This document shows positions 1 through 9,900 of a DNA stretch of 14,043 nt, in pieces; the stretch's first letter is position 1, and every line of letters begins with the position of its first letter. The DNA lies in assembly GCA_903824515.1 (NCBI GenBank), contig CAIJXA010000036.1, positions 1 to 14,043 of the forward strand, given 5' to 3'. Under the pieces are notes generated by a model. That model saw nothing but the letters and a program-made list of their open reading frames with translations, did no database searches and was not told the origin of the DNA. Source of the DNA: an uncultured bacterium. Lineage in GTDB: Bacteria > Patescibacteriota > Minisyncoccia > Moranbacterales > GWC2-37-73. The position numbers and the translations under genes are program-made.

Positions 1-18
1 AAGAAGAAGTTACAAAAG

Positions 19-48
19 CCATCCAGAGGATGGTCACCCTTTGGGTGA
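19..48. repeat. Two adjacent short hairpins
   Basis: CCATCC (19-24) and GGATGG (28-33) form a 6-bp stem with a 3-nt loop. Immediately after it TCACCC (34-39) and GGGTGA (43-48) form a second 6-bp stem with a TTT loop. There is no following U-tract (the next bases are AAACCCC), so this is not a standard terminator. It may be the 3' structured end of the gene preceding the window or a small palindromic repeat. Confidence 0.4.
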
Positions 49-90
49 AAACCCCTCATTATCCTAACTCGTTGCTGGGGCAAACTCATC

Positions 91-178
91 TTGTCATTCT
101 GAACTTGTTTCAGAATCTTCTTTCTTTGTTTCAGTGAGTTCAGTGCAACCGAGATCCTGAAACAAGTTCAGGACGACA
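91..178. repeat. MITE-like palindromic element
   Basis: The arm at 91-117 (TTGTCATTCTGAACTTG then TTTCAGAATC) is mirrored by 152-178, whose reverse complement differs at only a few positions; a run of 15 bases (CTGAACTTGTTTCAG) is identical. The arms enclose ~34 nt. Elements starting with the 'TGTCATTCTGA' word and ending in its complement are common dispersed intergenic repeats in bacterial genomes. No transposase lies inside. A diverged relative sits at 9982-10132. Confidence 0.6.
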
Positions 179-223
179 TTACTATGTCGATTTCTTAACG
201 CTCATCAATCGTCTTTTACCTAC

Positions 224-347
224 GCACTTCGCAATGGTGTAGGAGGGATGCGGGACGCGAAATACGGGATACGGGATAATAGAATGCACTTCGCAATGGT
301 GAAGGAGGGCTGCGGGATGCGAAATACGAGATACTGGATGCGAAAGA
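224..347. repeat. 62-bp direct tandem duplication
   Basis: Both units begin with GCACTTCGCAATGGTG (224 and 286) and continue in parallel through AGGAGGG, GCGGGA, GCGAAATACG and GATAC, with scattered substitutions. The period is 62 bp. Inside each unit short words of the type GGGATACGGGAT recur, giving a second shorter periodicity. It is not CRISPR-like, since the copies abut without unique spacers. It is non-coding as far as can be seen. Confidence 0.6.
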
Positions 348-370
348 CAGCAAATCGGATTTCGCATTCC

Positions 371-406
371 AAGGTCAGACCTCAATCCCCAAAGAGGTCG
401 GACCTT
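371..406. repeat. 13-bp inverted repeat hairpin
   Basis: AAGGTCAGACCTC (371-383) and GAGGTCGGACCTT (394-406) are complementary with one mismatch and enclose a 10-nt loop. Each arm is itself partly palindromic (GGTC-N-GACC). No T-tract follows, so a terminator role is unlikely; a dispersed palindromic repeat is the better reading. Confidence 0.6.
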
Positions 407-527
407 GAACACCCGCATTTTTATTCTAGAATTCAAAATCCAGAATCCATTCCTCTTCATTTGGCATTAGACATTAGAAATTTGACATTTGTATTCCTCC
501 TCCTCCCCGCATCCAACCTAAGAAGCT

Positions 528-560
528 AATCCGCCATCCGCCAGCCGGCGGAGGCGGATT
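528..560. repeat. GC-rich REP-like hairpin
   Basis: The left arm AATCCGCC-A-TCCGCC (528-542) pairs with GGCGGA-GGCGGATT (547-560) around the loop AGCC, with a single bulged A. It is strikingly GC-rich in an AT-rich setting. The octamer AAGAAGCT precedes it (520-527) and recurs directly after it (561-568), which could be a target-site duplication. Short GC palindromes of this kind behave as REP elements; a mobilising enzyme is not identifiable here. Confidence 0.55.
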
Positions 561-584
561 AAGAAGCTGACCATCTTCTCCTCC

Positions 585-613
585 TTGCCCCTCACTCCCC
601 AAGGGAGTATAAT
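585..613 (+). promoter_or_regulatory. Strong sigma70-type promoter with dyad
   Basis: TTGCCC (585-590) and a perfect TATAAT (608-613) are separated by exactly 17 nt. The end of the spacer holds a 6-bp inverted repeat, ACTCCC-CAA-GGGAGT (594-608), which reaches the first base of the -10 box and could be an operator. The predicted start near 620 feeds directly into the structured RNA at 620-665. Confidence 0.5.
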
Positions 614-619
614 TAACAT

Positions 620-665
620 GGGATAGGAAACGTTTCATGAGGTGTGAAATCCGTGCCTATTTTTT
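620..665 (+). ncRNA. Candidate short structured RNA or attenuator
   Basis: The transcript from the upstream promoter would begin near GGGATAGG. AUAGG (623-627) pairs with CCUAU (656-660). An inner stem pairs UUUCA (633-637) with UGAAA (645-649) around a 7-nt loop, and a flanking G-U pair can extend it. A run of six T (660-665) follows at once, as in an intrinsic terminator. The only ORF inside is 14 codons (from the ATG at 637). This could be a free small RNA, an attenuator or a leader controlling the restriction operon. It matches no RNA family I recognise. Confidence 0.4.
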
Positions 666-695
666 AGTAAACGATGAGTAAAATAAAAAAAATAC

Positions 696-704
696 TTATC
701 CACA
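696..704 (+). promoter_or_regulatory. Consensus DnaA box
   Basis: TTATCCACA at 696-704 matches the consensus DnaA-binding nonamer exactly and lies just upstream of the -35 box of the downstream promoter. It is a single copy without a visible AT-rich unwinding region or further boxes, so it is not evidence for an origin. It may be a DnaA-responsive site or chance. Confidence 0.3.
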
Positions 705-705
705 G

Positions 706-734
706 TTGCGAAAGAACGTTGTAAATGATATTAT
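706..734 (+). promoter_or_regulatory. Promoter of the restriction operon
   Basis: TTGCGA (706-711) and TATTAT (729-734) are spaced by 17 nt, matching the sigma70 consensus at 4/6 and 5/6 positions. A start near 741 would leave a leader of about 22 nt before the methyltransferase ATG at 763. The leader is A-rich with no Shine-Dalgarno motif. Confidence 0.45.
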
Positions 735-762
735 ATCACTATAACAAAGAAAAATAAAAAAA

Positions 763-1740
763 ATGATTGCAAATAAAGAAACAATAAAAGAGATTGCCTT
801 CAGGTTGAATGTCCACTCGATTCATTTGAAGGTTTTAATGGCGAATTCAAAAAATATTTCAATTGATAATGTGGAGTCAGAATACAAAAAAAGACTAGAG
901 AAGAAGCCAAAACCTTTTGTGAAGTGGGTGGGCGGAAAAAGGCAATTGATTCAACAATTTAGAGAAAGAGATTTATATCCACCAGAAGGTTTTGATTCAA
1001 AAACGGCAACATATTTTGAACCTTTTGTGGGTGGTGGCGCAATGTTTTTCGATTTACTTCCAAAGAAAGCCTTTTTATCAGATATGAACGGCGAGTTAGT
1101 GCTGTCCTATAATGTTATCAAAAATGATGTTGATGGATTAATAAAGAAATTAAAAGTGCATAAGAAAAATGATAGCAAAGAATATTTTCTGAAGGTTCGT
1201 GCCCTTGATACTGAAAAACTTTCTGATGTGAATATCGCTGCTCGCTTCATATATCTCAATCGAACTTGTTTTAATGGTTTGTATCGCGTCAATGGAAGCG
1301 GAAAATTCAATGTTCCATATGCTGCCAATAAGAATCCGCTTATTTGTGATGAAGAAAATTTACGAAAGGCGCATGAGGCAATGAAACACACGCTTATTAG
1401 GCATCAGGATTATGCGAAAGTTCTGGAAAAAGCAAAAAAGGGAGATTTTATTTATTTTGATCCGCCATATTATCCAGTCAGTAAAACTGCAAGTTTCACA
1501 AGTTATACGAAAGAAGGCTTCCTGGAGAAGGAGCAAGAAAAATTGCGCGATGTTTTTGTTGAGCTCAGCAAGAGGGGCTGTTTTGTGATGCTTTCAAATT
1601 CTAATTCGCCATTTATTAATGAATTGTATTCAAATTTAGGTAAAAAAATAAGAATTGAAGAAGTTTTTGCAGGGCGAGCTATTAATTCAAAAGGTTCGGG
1701 CAGGGGGAAAGTCAAGGAGGTTGTTGTAAAAAATTATTAA
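763..1740 (+). CDS. DpnM/Dam-type adenine-N6 DNA methyltransferase
   Basis: It transfers a methyl group from S-adenosylmethionine to adenine N6 in DNA, most likely in GATC, protecting the host from the neighbouring nuclease. The 325-aa protein shows the D12-class (alpha) order: PFVKWVGGKR (residues 51-60, cofactor binding), FEPFVGGGAMFFDL (85-98, motif I), the FNGLYRVN and KFNVPY segments (170-186) typical of the Dam/DpnM group, and the catalytic DPPY (233-236). The match to S. pneumoniae DpnM, as I remember that protein, runs through to the SGRGKVKEVVV tail. The core normally starts within ~15 residues of the N-terminus, so the first ~48 residues are an extension; an alternative ATG at 838 would shorten it by 25 residues. 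It is first in the operon, 51 nt before the endonuclease gene. The family call is secure and GATC specificity is an inference. Confidence 0.93.
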   Translation: MIANKETIKEIAFRLNVHSIHLKVLMANSKNISIDNVESEYKKRLEKKPKPFVKWVGGKRQLIQQFRERDLYPPEGFDSKTATYFEPFVGGGAMFFDLLPKKAFLSDMNGELVLSYNVIKNDVDGLIKKLKVHKKNDSKEYFLKVRALDTEKLSDVNIAARFIYLNRTCFNGLYRVNGSGKFNVPYAANKNPLICDEENLRKAHEAMKHTLIRHQDYAKVLEKAKKGDFIYFDPPYYPVSKTASFTSYTKEGFLEKEQEKLRDVFVELSKRGCFVMLSNSNSPFINELYSNLGKKIRIEEVFAGRAINSKGSGRGKVKEVVVKNY

Positions 1741-1791
1741 AAACACCCGACCAATCATCGGTAGAATTGAAAAAAATAATATAAAAAAACT

Positions 1792-2682
1792 ATGATACTC
1801 CAGAGCAGGAATGACTATGAAACATCGGAAGAATTCCGAGAAAAATTTATTGAAACAATAACTCCAGGAGTTATTAAGCGTGTAGATTTTATACAGTGGA
1901 GGGCTATTGAGCAAAAAACTGAAAAATATAACCTGCTGTTAAACTTTTTTAAGCAACTTAACGGGATAAATAAGGAGGATTGTATTAACCAAATCGCGGA
2001 TGGAATGCTTTCGGCAGACAAGCCATTTGAAATAATCAAAACAGCTTTTGAATTACTGGGCCATACAGGTAAAACATATGTATCAGATCAAGATTACATG
2101 GATTTTAAATTGATAAGTGAGCGAGAATTGGATGGAGTATTGGCGCGATATATTGCTACGGTGTTATTTGAGCTCGGTATTTATGAAATATTGAATTTGG
2201 AGATAAGTGATTATTTTACTGGCGTTCAGGTTGGACTGGAAACTCATCGAAGAAAAAATGTTGGCGGAACAGCTTTTTCCGTAGTTGTTAAAAATGAATT
2301 AATGAATCTCGTGAAGCACCTTAATGATAATGGTCATGAAATTTTTCTCTTGGAACAAGAAAAGATTTATTTTTCTGATAAAAAAACATCAAAGACAGTT
2401 GATTTTTGTTTACGCTATAAGAAACGGTCAATTGGAATTGAAGTAAATTTTTATACAGCATCAGGATCAAAGCCAACTGAAATAAAAAGAAGCTATGGGC
2501 ATGTGAATAAAGAATTTGAGCAAGTCGATGTTGTCCTGGCCTGGATTACTGATGGAATCGGTTATTTGGTTATGAAAAAAAGTCTAAAAGAGGCGAGAGA
2601 CATTCACAAAAATACCTATAACTTTAAAATGATGTGCGAACATTTCGAGAAAGATGTTGTTGATTATTTTGAATTAGCCTAA
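1792..2682 (+). CDS. DpnII-family type II restriction endonuclease
   Basis: This is the probable cutting partner of the upstream methyltransferase, cleaving unmethylated DNA, probably at GATC. The 296-aa protein carries hallmarks of the DpnII family: the GLETHRRKNVGGTAF block (149-162 region) and, in the C-terminal part, a nuclease-like core with D204 (TVDFCL) and E217-V-N219 (GIEVNFYTASGSK), followed by KRSYGHVNKEF. These look like a PD-(D/E)xK-type site in which the usual lysine position is N, as recalled for this family. The length is close to that of known family members. No Shine-Dalgarno motif precedes the ATG. The stop codon shares its last A with the ATG of the next gene (TAATG), implying translational coupling. 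The family call is strong; the recognition sequence is inferred from the partner. Confidence 0.9.
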   Translation: MILQSRNDYETSEEFREKFIETITPGVIKRVDFIQWRAIEQKTEKYNLLLNFFKQLNGINKEDCINQIADGMLSADKPFEIIKTAFELLGHTGKTYVSDQDYMDFKLISERELDGVLARYIATVLFELGIYEILNLEISDYFTGVQVGLETHRRKNVGGTAFSVVVKNELMNLVKHLNDNGHEIFLLEQEKIYFSDKKTSKTVDFCLRYKKRSIGIEVNFYTASGSKPTEIKRSYGHVNKEFEQVDVVLAWITDGIGYLVMKKSLKEARDIHKNTYNFKMMCEHFEKDVVDYFELA

Positions 2683-3428
2683 TGAATAAAGAAATGAGGC
2701 TTCATCCTGACGAATTTGAATTGGAATGCACAACCGTGTGGTCTTTTCCTCGTCGTGGAAATTGGGCGACACACAAGTCAGATTGGCGTGGAAATTGGGC
2801 GCCGGAAGTCGTGCGAAATTTGATCCTGCGCTATTCAAAAGAAGGTGATCATATTCTCGATTGCATGATTGGTGGTGGAACAACTGCTATTGAAGCAAAA
2901 ATTTTGAATCGGCACATCACTTGCGTTGATGTGAATGAACAAGCATTGGAACGAACAAGGAAATCATTGGAATTTGAAGTTGAAAACAAATCCAAGCAGA
3001 GAATCATCAAATGTGACGCTCGCAGCATGACCTTCATTAAAAACGAAGAAATAGATTTTGTTCTCACTCATCCGCCCTATGTGGATATTGTGAAATACAG
3101 CGAGGGAAAAATTGATGAGGATTTGTCTGGCATACACGATATTGACAAGTTTTGCAATGAAATTGAAAAAGTTGCCAGTGAGCTTTATCGCGTTTTGAAG
3201 AAAGGTAAATTTTGTGCTATTTTGATGGGGGACACGCGAAGGGAAAAAATGTATCAACCATTGGCTTTTAAGGTAATGGAAAGATTTTTAAAGCAAGGTT
3301 TTGTATTAAAGGAGGATATTATCAAAAAGCAACATAATTGCAAAGCAACAGGTTTCTGGGTCAATCGTTCTAGGGAAAGCAATTTTCTTTTAATTATGCA
3401 TGAACATTTGTTTATTTTTCAAAAATAA
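2682..3428 (+). CDS. Second DNA methyltransferase (N4/N6 type)
   Basis: A 248-aa S-adenosylmethionine-dependent DNA methyltransferase. RRGNWATH and RGNWAPEVVRNLILRY (24-51) lead into motif I, ILDCMIGGGTTAIEA (58-72), then the acidic turn CVDVNE (81-86) and the catalytic motif IV as THPPY (129-133) in place of DPPY. Motif I precedes motif IV, unlike the beta-class arrangement of DpnA, the second methylase of the pneumococcal DpnII system. It is therefore not a simple DpnA orthologue. It may modify N6 of adenine or N4 of cytosine; the target is unknown. It overlaps the endonuclease gene by one base, so it belongs to the same operon and probably protects the same or an overlapping site, or single-stranded DNA. 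An internal ATG at 2694 is a possible alternative start. Confidence 0.85.
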   Translation: MNKEMRLHPDEFELECTTVWSFPRRGNWATHKSDWRGNWAPEVVRNLILRYSKEGDHILDCMIGGGTTAIEAKILNRHITCVDVNEQALERTRKSLEFEVENKSKQRIIKCDARSMTFIKNEEIDFVLTHPPYVDIVKYSEGKIDEDLSGIHDIDKFCNEIEKVASELYRVLKKGKFCAILMGDTRREKMYQPLAFKVMERFLKQGFVLKEDIIKKQHNCKATGFWVNRSRESNFLLIMHEHLFIFQK

Positions 3429-3432
3429 TATT

Positions 3433-3921
3433 ATGGATAAAGAAAATGATGAATTTGAGCATATACGAGATGCGATTAATGATAAGGCTCTTCTTGCAAA
3501 ACTATATGAAAAGGTTGAAGATTTGAGTGGAGATAGTATTGAAGGATATCTCAGTGCATTGGCGGCAATTGTTTTATTAAATCCCGAATATGGAAATGAA
3601 TTAGAAAAAAAAGATAGACTGTTTGAAGTTGGTAAAAATTTATTTATTGATTCCATAAGTGAAGATATTCAACTCCCATTTCAATATAGTAATGCAATGT
3701 TCTTAGCACTTTATATGAAAGTGATATTTCCTATAAAATTTATTAAAGTATTAAAAACATGCAAGAAAAGCGCTCAAGAAATGATCGCAGAAATAATTAT
3801 GGAAAGACGAGAGAGGCTGCCTTTTGAAGCAATGGAGATTGCAACGCCTCTAAAAATATTAGAGCCATATTTGATGAATAAGCGAGAATATGAAATCCAG
3901 TCGAGGACGGTCCTCGACTAA
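3433..3921 (+). CDS. Unrecognised protein, fourth gene of restriction operon
   Basis: I do not recognise this 162-aa protein. It appears mostly helical and charged, with a hydrophobic stretch around residues 30-42 (LSALAAIVLL) and a second one near 80-95 (NAMFLALYMKVIFPIKF), neither a convincing membrane span. The ATG at 3433 is chosen over an upstream in-frame ATG at 3400, because the latter lies inside the methyltransferase gene; from 3433 the gap is only 4 nt, typical of a coupled operon. The last eight residues (IQSRTVLD) are encoded by a 37-bp repeat that recurs at 4705-4741, so the native C-terminus may have been replaced or truncated by repeat insertion. Its position suggests an accessory to the restriction system, but function is unknown. 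Confidence 0.7.
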   Translation: MDKENDEFEHIRDAINDKALLAKLYEKVEDLSGDSIEGYLSALAAIVLLNPEYGNELEKKDRLFEVGKNLFIDSISEDIQLPFQYSNAMFLALYMKVIFPIKFIKVLKTCKKSAQEMIAEIIMERRERLPFEAMEIATPLKILEPYLMNKREYEIQSRTVLD

Positions 3922-6900
3922 GTTACGTTTTGGTTCTTTGTCGTTGTGCTAATCCGGGGGCAACTAAGGGAATCAAGAAACAAAAAAAACAAGCAACTCA
4001 GTCAAAAAAAGGTCCCCAGGGCCGAAAGAAAAAATAATAATTAGCGTTTGGAAATAAACATTAAAATAAAAATATGGGAAAAGGAATCACATTTGCAAGA
4101 AATTTAGTAAAAGGGAAAATCGCCGAAACTGTTTTCGCTCAAATGTTTAGGCAAACAAAACAATTCACTGTTCTAGAATTTGGCTATGAGAAGATAATCC
4201 CAGATCTTGTCCAGAACGGCTATACGGAAGAAAACGAAATGATAAAGACGTTGCGAACAGCTCCAGACTTTGCTGTGATAAATCAAAAAAATAGAGAGGT
4301 CCATTTGATTGAAGTAAAATATAGATACGCATTAGATAGTGAGGATATTTTAAAAGTTACCAAGAGGATGCATGAATCATGGAATCCATCATATTTATTT
4401 GTTGCAACTTTGGATGGATTTTATTTCGATGAAATAAATGAGATTATCAAAAATAATGGAAATATCCGTCCCCTTGATCATCCTCAAATTTCAAAAGAAA
4501 TTCAAGAGCAGTATCTGAGTATTATCCAAGATTTTGAAAAGGGAAAATAGCACAGCTATGATAAACTCGTTTGGAATAAAACTTTTCGTAGGACGGTCCT
4601 CAATCAAACTTCACCATGAAAAAAAACCAAATCGTCATTATCTCACGACCGCGAAATTATGACGATTTTCCGCTTCGGAGTCCAGCTCCGTGTTTTCGGA
4701 GTCGTGAAATCCAGTCGAGGACGGTCCTCGACTAAGTTACGATGCGGAGATGGGCACGCCAAATAAAAGGGGTCAGGTACCTTTTTATCAATAAAAAAAC
4801 AGACCTGTGATATAATTCAATCATGGCTAGAATACCTCGCTCAGCTGTTTGAGATATGTCGTATCATGTCATAAGCAGAGCCAACAGTCGACAACAAATT
4901 TTTCAAAAAGAGAAAGATCATGAAGTATTCGAACGGATACTTTTCGACCAAGAAAAAGGGTTCAGACCAAATTAAAGTACAAACTATGCGATTATACAAT
5001 TTCACAGCGCAAAGAAAAAAGATTTATCGGCTCTATGTAACTGGCAGGGATTTTCGTGATATCGCCAGGGAGGTGAAAATTTCGGCTGCTCGAGTTGGGC
5101 AGATTGTGGAAAAAATCAAGGAAAATGTGCCCAAAGCAGAATTGGAAAAAATCAAAAGAGAAATTCATTGAGCGAATCTTTGATTGTAATGTTTGAGATT
5201 CAGTTTTTGAAAAAAGGCATCTTTCAAAAAGGTGGCTTTTGCTTGTTTCTTGGGCCAAACATTTACGCCGAAGCGTATTCGGGTTAGTATGCATATATAT
5301 GAAACAGAAATCAGCACTGGAAATCCTCAAGCTTGGGCATAGCGTTTTTTTGACAGGTCCTGCCGGCAGCGGCAAGACTTTTTTGCTGAAACAATATATC
5401 AAATATTTGAAAGAAAACAATATCGGAGTGGCGGTAACTGCTTCAACTGGAATCGCGGCGACTCACATGAACGGCCAAACAATTCATAGTTGGTCAGGCA
5501 TGGGCATCATGGATGTTTTCAATGAGGATGAATATATAAAGCTCAAAAAGCGGCACTATCACAAGCAAAGATTTGATGCGGTCAAGGTTTTGATTATCGA
5601 TGAAATCTCAATGCTGCATGCGTACCAATTGGACATTGTCAACAGCATTTGCAAAAGATTCAAAAATCCATTCTTGCCCTTTGGTGGTTTGCAAGTGGTT
5701 TTGTGCGGCGATTTTTTTCAATTGCCACCCGTGACCAAATATGGGCAAGTGGCTCATTTTGTCATTGAATCGGCAGCTTGGGAAGAAATGGGTCCAAGAA
5801 TTTGCTATTTGGAGGAGCAACATCGTCAAGAGGACCAGAAAATGTTGAAAATTTTGGGTGACATCAGAAACGAAGCTTGCAATGAAGAAACCTTGGAAAT
5901 GCTTTCCTCAAGAACCAACAAAGATATCAAAAAAAACATCACCCCTACAAAACTTTTCACGCACAATGTCAATGTGGATGCAATGAATGATTTTGAGCTG
6001 AAAAAAATCAAAGAAGAGGCAAAAATATTTCAGATGACTTCGACGGGAATTGATCAGATTGCAGCAGCGGTGAAAAAGGGCTGCCTTGCGCCTGAGGTTT
6101 TGGTCGTCAAGAAAGGTGCGGTGGTAATGTTTGTGAAAAATAATTTTGAAAAAGGTTATGTCAATGGAACACTGGGAACAGTGGTTGGTTATAATGACAA
6201 AGAATTTCCAATTGTCAAAACCCTTTCTGGCAAAAATATTGCTGCCACACCTGAAAAATGGTCAATTGATGAGGAAGATGTAGCCCTAGCTTCAATCACA
6301 CAAGTGCCACTGCGACTAGCCTGGGCAATCACAGTGCACAAAAGTCAAGGCATGACGCTTGATGCAGTCCAGATGGATTTGAGTAAAGCTTTTGAATTCG
6401 GCATGGGCTATGTCGCACTTTCTCGAGTTAGGACACTAGACGGCATTAAACTTTTAGGCATCAACAAAATGGCCCTGGCAGTCAATCCAACCGTAGTTGA
6501 GTTTGATAAGATTCTGGAAGAACTGTCCGACAGTAATGTACTCGAGCTTGCTAAAATGAACAAAAAAGAAATGCAAGCGGCTCAGGAAGAATTTATGAAA
6601 GCTTGTCTGGCCTAATTTAAACCAGAAATTTTGCCAAGCATTATCATTGCAATTTAGACAATCAAATATTAAAAACGGGGTGGACGAGGCCATCTTTTTG
6701 CTGTATGATACAGGAAGTTATTGAAATGAATTCCAATGGGAAGTTGGTTTAGTTTTTGTTTACTTTAAGAACATAATTGCCACAAGAACTCAAAACTTTA
6801 CAACCTTATAACTTCATAAACTTAAATATATGGCTCTATTTAGCAAACTGTTTGGATCAAATGAAAAAGAAGTAAGCAAATTCCGTCCGATTGTGGCAAC

Positions 6901-9900
6901 CATCAATTCTTTGGAAGAAAAAATGATTGCTTTGCCGGATGAAGAGCTAAAAGGCAAGACGCAGGAATTTCGCGAGCGCCTCAAAAATGGAGAAACTCTG
7001 GATCAAATTTTGCCGGAGGCTTTTGCTGTGGTGCGGGAAACTGCCAAAAGAGTCATCAACGAACGCCATTACGACGTGCAACTTTTGGGTGGCATAGCAC
7101 TTCACAAGGGCTTGATTACGGAAATGAAAACTGGTGAAGGAAAAACTTTGACTTCAACCTTGGCAGTTTATCTTAATGCGCTTGAGGGCAAAGGCGTGCA
7201 CATTGTGACGGTTAATGACTATTTGGCAAAACGTGACTGCAATTGGATGGGCAGTGTTTATAATGCTTTGGGACTTTCGACAGCTTGCATCATGCACGAT
7301 GTTTCCTATTTGTATGAGCCAAAAATTATTGATAGCGATGAGGTGAGTGTGGAAATGGAAAATCTTTTTGAAATTTCTCGCAGACAAGCCTATGGCTCTG
7401 ACATCACTTTTGGAACCAACAATGAATTTGGTTTTGATTATTTGCGGGACAATATGGTGCAAAGCACCGAGCAAATGTCCCAACGTGAACTCAATTATGC
7501 AGTGGTGGATGAAGTTGACTCTATTTTGATTGATGAAGCCAGGACGCCACTCATTATTTCTGCGCCAGATAGTGAGTCAACTAAAATGTATCAACGTTTT
7601 GCCCAGATTATTCCTCGCTTAAAAGAAACGGATGACTATGAAAAAGATGAAAAAATGAAAGCTGTGACGCTAACGGAAAAAGGTCTCGACAAAGTTGAAA
7701 AAGAACTGGGAGTCGGAAATATATATGAGCTTGGAAAAATCAGTTATGTGCATCATCTTGAGCAATCACTCAAGGCCGAAGTTTTTTTCAAACTCGATAA
7801 GGATTATGTGGTGAAAAATGGCCAGGTGATTATTGTGGATGATTTCACGGGACGTTTGATGGAGGGCCGCCGCTATAGCGATGGCTTGCATCAAGCTATT
7901 GAGGCCAAAGAAAACGTGGAGGTGCAAAAAGAATCTCGAACTTTGGCCACCATTACTTTTCAAAATTATTTCCGTATGTATGCCAAATTGGCCGGCATGA
8001 CCGGAACAGCTTCAACGAGTGCCGAAGAACTTTCCAAAGTGTACAAACTGGATGTGTTGGAAATTCCAACTAACAAGGTTATGTCTCGCAAAGATTTGCC
8101 GGATGTGGTTTATAAGACCGAAAAAGGCAAATTTGATGCGATTGTGGAAAAAATCAAAGAGCTGAACGACAAAGGTCAACCAGTGTTGGTTGGGACAATT
8201 GCCATTGAAAAATCTGAATATCTCAGTGCGCTGCTGGTGAAAAATGGCGTAAAACACGAGGTTCTCAATGCCAAGCAACATGAAAAAGAGGCCTCCATTA
8301 TTGCTGGGGCTGGCAAGCAAGGTGCCGTGACTATTGCTACCAACATGGCTGGTCGCGGGACTGACATCAAGCTTGGAGAAGGCGTGCGAGAGGTTGGCGG
8401 TCTTTGTATTATTGGAACAGAACGTCATGAGGCGCGTCGCATTGACAATCAGCTGCGAGGTCGAGCTGGTCGTCAAGGTGATCCGGGACTATCACAATTC
8501 TATGTCTCTTTGGAGGATGAACTTATGCGAAGATTTGGTGGCGACAAACTCAAGGGCATGATGGATTCACTTGGCCTGCCAGAAGATCAACCAATTCAAA
8601 ATCCGATTATTTCCAGAACCATTGAAAGTGCTCAATCAAAAATTGAAGGTTACAATTTTGACATGCGAAAACACGTGTTGGACTATGATGACGTGATGAA
8701 CAAGCAGCGTGAAGTTGTCTACAAAAAACGCAAAGAAATTTTGGCCGCAACTGACGTGAAGCAGGAATTGCAGGGATATATCGAAGAAGAAATTGAGCGT
8801 ACCATTTCAGTGCACTGCACGGGTGATGATTATGAGTGGCAAGTTGAAACCATTGAAACTGAAATTCAAGGTATTTTTCTTTTCACTGATCAAGATGGCA
8901 AAAAATTGCAGCAGATTCGAGATGACAAATCCAAAAATTCGGTTGAAAAAATAACTTTGATGCAGGAATATGTCATGGGAAAAGCCAAAGAGGCTTACAT
9001 CAAAAAAGAACAGGAGATTGGCAATGAAAATCTGCGTCAAATCGAAAGAGCTATAATTCTGCAAACCGTTGACACCCTCTGGATGAATCATTTGGACGAA
9101 ATCGACTATCTTCGTCAGGGAATTGGCTTGCGCGGTTATGGCCAGCGAGATCCGCTCATTGAATATAAGCGCGAAGCTTTTCATCTGTTTTCACATCTAA
9201 TGGAAAACATGCGTTCAACCACTGTTAAAACAGTCTTCAGGATTTCAATAATTTCTGCCCAAAGTGAGCCACAAGCTGAAGCGCTTCCACAAAATGTGCA
9301 ATATCGTGGCGCCCAAGAAAATCTTGAACAATTTGCCAGCGGTAGTGAGACTCAGACAAATCAGCAAGCAGCTCCGCAAAAACCAATTATCAACAGCAGC
9401 AAAGTTGGACGCAATGACCCTTGTCCATGTGGCTCTGGCAAAAAGTTTAAGAACTGTTGTGGGAAATAAAAAAGTTTTGTTTTTCGAATTTGTTAATAGT
9501 ATTATGGGAATTTTTGCTTTTGAAAAATCCGTGGGAGGCGTGGTGTTTAGAAAACAAGATGACAAAATTTTGTTTCTTTTGTTGCGCTATCGCAGTTGGC
9601 AATGGGATTTTCCCAAGGGGCACACTGAAAAAGGCGAAAATGAGCAGCAAACCTTGCGCCGCGAAATTTTGGAAGAAACCGGCATTTCGCAAATTGAAAT
9701 TTTGCCAAAATTTCGCAAAATAGTTATATATTTTTATCGAGCGAAGGGAAATGAAAAAACAGAACGAGCTGAAAAAGGTAGGGGAGTCAATATTTTTAAA
9801 AAAGCGGTGTTGTATTGTGTGCAGACAAGCATTGAGCAAGTCACGATTGATTTTGAAAACAAGGATTATGTTTGGCTTGGTTTCGAAGAAGCTTACAAGA

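Larger units (their letters stand above)
1..584. other. Gene-free, repeat-rich spacer
   Basis: No ORF here looks like a real protein. The two short ORFs (a + strand one at 248-529 and a - strand one at 182-460) lie across repeats and have no recognisable motif. The stretch is instead a patchwork of independent repeats, listed separately. The first ~50 bases could hold the tail of an upstream gene, but all three forward frames close soon (frame 1 at 48, frame 2 at 66, frame 3 inside the palindrome near 136), so no choice can be made. Confidence 0.6.
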